From assembly GCF_000003605.2 (NCBI RefSeq), contig NW_003155247.1, forward strand, positions 114,846 through 178,845: a DNA stretch of 64,000 bases, in the 5' to 3' direction. Source of the stretch: Saccoglossus kowalevskii. Taxonomy: Eukaryota; Hemichordata; Enteropneusta; Harrimaniidae. The first letter of the stretch is position 1, and the number at the start of each line of letters is the position of its first letter. Below the pieces are notes generated by a model. The model was given only the letters and a program-made list of their open reading frames with translations. It was not told the origin of the DNA and did no database searches. A program made the translations under genes and the position numbers. Positions 62,601-64,000 of this stretch are shown one piece after another.

Positions 62601-62849
62601 GAGACGAATTAGCGGGTGGCGTGGCTCGACGCCTAGCTAGCAAAAATACTTAGGTCTTCTAAGAAAAGGAATCTCCCATTGACAAAATAGACATCTATTG
62701 CGATGAATCTTAACGTATTTGGTATTTCAAACAGTCTCTCACCATGTAATGTTGTGATTCAAGTATTTTCATATTTACAATGATAGGAACGGAATATTCG
62801 ATATTATATATCATCATTATTACACATCTGTCACTGTAATGCCATAAGT
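59672..62849. other. Upstream region of the micro-exon gene; nothing firm
   Basis: Should contain the promoter and any 5' UTR exon of the minus-strand gene, but I cannot locate either. An (AT)n-rich run at about 59769-59791 and a C run at about 60399-60408 are the only notable tracts. Confidence 0.5.
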
Positions 62850-63180
62850 TACAGCGTACCTTAATTTTACGGGGTATTTTCATCCTACCATATTAAGAAA
62901 TGCGAATTCCAAATACGGAATGAATAAAAACAAACATGGCTGCTACCAGGGTTTGACCGGACCCCATTCAAATAAGTTCTAAAGATTTTGTATTTTGGCA
63001 TTCCCATTATGTTTCACTGGGAGAAAAAGATGTATAACAATAAGGTTATTACGAGTATACCGAAAATTATGCACTCAGATAGTACGCCGTTGCATCGACC
63101 TCCGTTGCGCGTCGGTCGATACTTTCGCTGAACTGTATTCGTGCATACTTTTCGGTATCCTCGTAATAAACTCATATTAT
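62850..63180 (-). repeat. Dispersed ~330-bp element with a hairpin end, copy B (inverted)
   Basis: Reverse-orientation partner of the copy at 10531-10893. Here the hairpin is longer: about 31 bases on each side (63044-63075 and 63141-63171) pair with few mismatches, extending through ATACCGAAAA. The two copies lie 52 kb apart. Confidence 0.75.
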
Positions 63181-64000
63181 CAGTGTAGTAAGTCTAAAAG
63201 CTTCCAAACTGTAGCCTTTACATTGACTTTCGCATTGTAGCCTGTGACCCTAATTACCCACACACAAAAAACTCCTATCGCGATATACCGGTCTTCACGC
63301 TGGGTTAGCAACGCTAGAAGAGATATTAAAGTTACTCGCTTACATTTACGCAATTAAAGACAATGGTGAACGAACAAATTTAACATCATAATTTTTCTGA
63401 CAACGTGACTTGATACGAAATATTCCAATTTCACAGACACTATCAACCTTATTTGCGATGAAGTAGTATTAAAGGCATCATTAACGGTGTCGCTTCAAAA
63501 CTGATAGGAATTATAATAATTGTAAAGTGATACGCAGTATGCTAGCAATGGCAATTTTGACAAATTCCGGTATATTTCAATGAATATACGTTATTCAAAA
63601 GTGCAGTCAATAACACCATATTTTGCTCCCGCCAAACTTACGATGCCTTATTTTGTATATTTCTGTCTTTTTTTTCATTTCCCTGTTAATTTCGAACTAA
63701 ATAACAGGATCGAACTTTTTTGTGAAAACAGAAACTATTATCTATTTTTAAAAACGAAATGTGATTTTGACGTTAAAGTGCTTAAGTTAAACTGGAATAC
63801 AAAAATAAACACGAAATAGCTAGCAATAATGAAATTTGGGTTCTCAAATAAAGATCATTTTGAAAAGGAATTTGGTAAATTTTCGTGAATACCTCGTGTT
63901 ACATAATCTTTCCGACGAATGTAGTTATAAAAATCCATGAACAAATTTGGCAGCTCAAAATATCATTTTCTATTTCATATAAACAATTTTTCTGACATTT
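63181..64000. other. No gene recognised
   Basis: AT-rich end of the window with no supported feature. Confidence 0.6.

Overview
The window is non-vertebrate animal nuclear DNA. It is AT-rich, has short exons with GT-AG introns, many short inverted-repeat (MITE-like) elements, tRNA-derived repeat fragments and simple repeats, plus three assembly gaps (144, 50 and 539 N). There is no bacterial gene organisation. A marine invertebrate, perhaps a lophotrochozoan, fits, but the sequence does not fix the species. Almost every open frame in the window is a chance frame in non-coding DNA.

The main content is one unusual gene on the minus strand, reconstructed by eye from splice sites, from about 59656 (start) down to 40436 (stop). 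It has a signal-peptide exon (59605-59656), a long first intron (8.6 kb, with the 539-N gap), a propeptide exon (50995-51039), then 17 tiny exons of 12-36 nt in strict alternation. Nine encode a peptide beginning VFWV[D/E]KK. The eight between them encode an acidic or polar spacer ending in a dibasic Lys-Arg (EQDKR, DNQKR, EKEDDKR and so on). A 48-nt spacer exon (41024-41071) and a terminal exon with eight cysteines (40436-40581) finish the gene. All 20 junctions are phase 1 and every internal exon is a multiple of three, so the exons join in one open frame of about 239 codons. The product reads as a secreted, convertase-processed, multi-copy peptide precursor with a cysteine-rich tail. I do not recognise the family. 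It is the best candidate for an undescribed system here.

From 1 to about 40 kb I find no confidently supported gene. One open frame (7821-8300, minus) has a membrane-protein look resembling the last transmembrane helices of a class C GPCR. Another (17640-18128, plus) is open apart from one stop. The rest is intergenic or intronic DNA with repeats: two inverted copies of a ~330-bp element (10.5 and 63 kb), two inverted copies of a ~131-bp CpG-rich TTAA-flanked element (4.8 and 34.3 kb), a TA-flanked MITE (39.6 kb), a palindromic element (53.1 kb), several short tandem duplications, and (ACACT)n and (ATTC)n arrays. From 59.7 to 64 kb I see only the second copy of the ~330-bp element and no gene.
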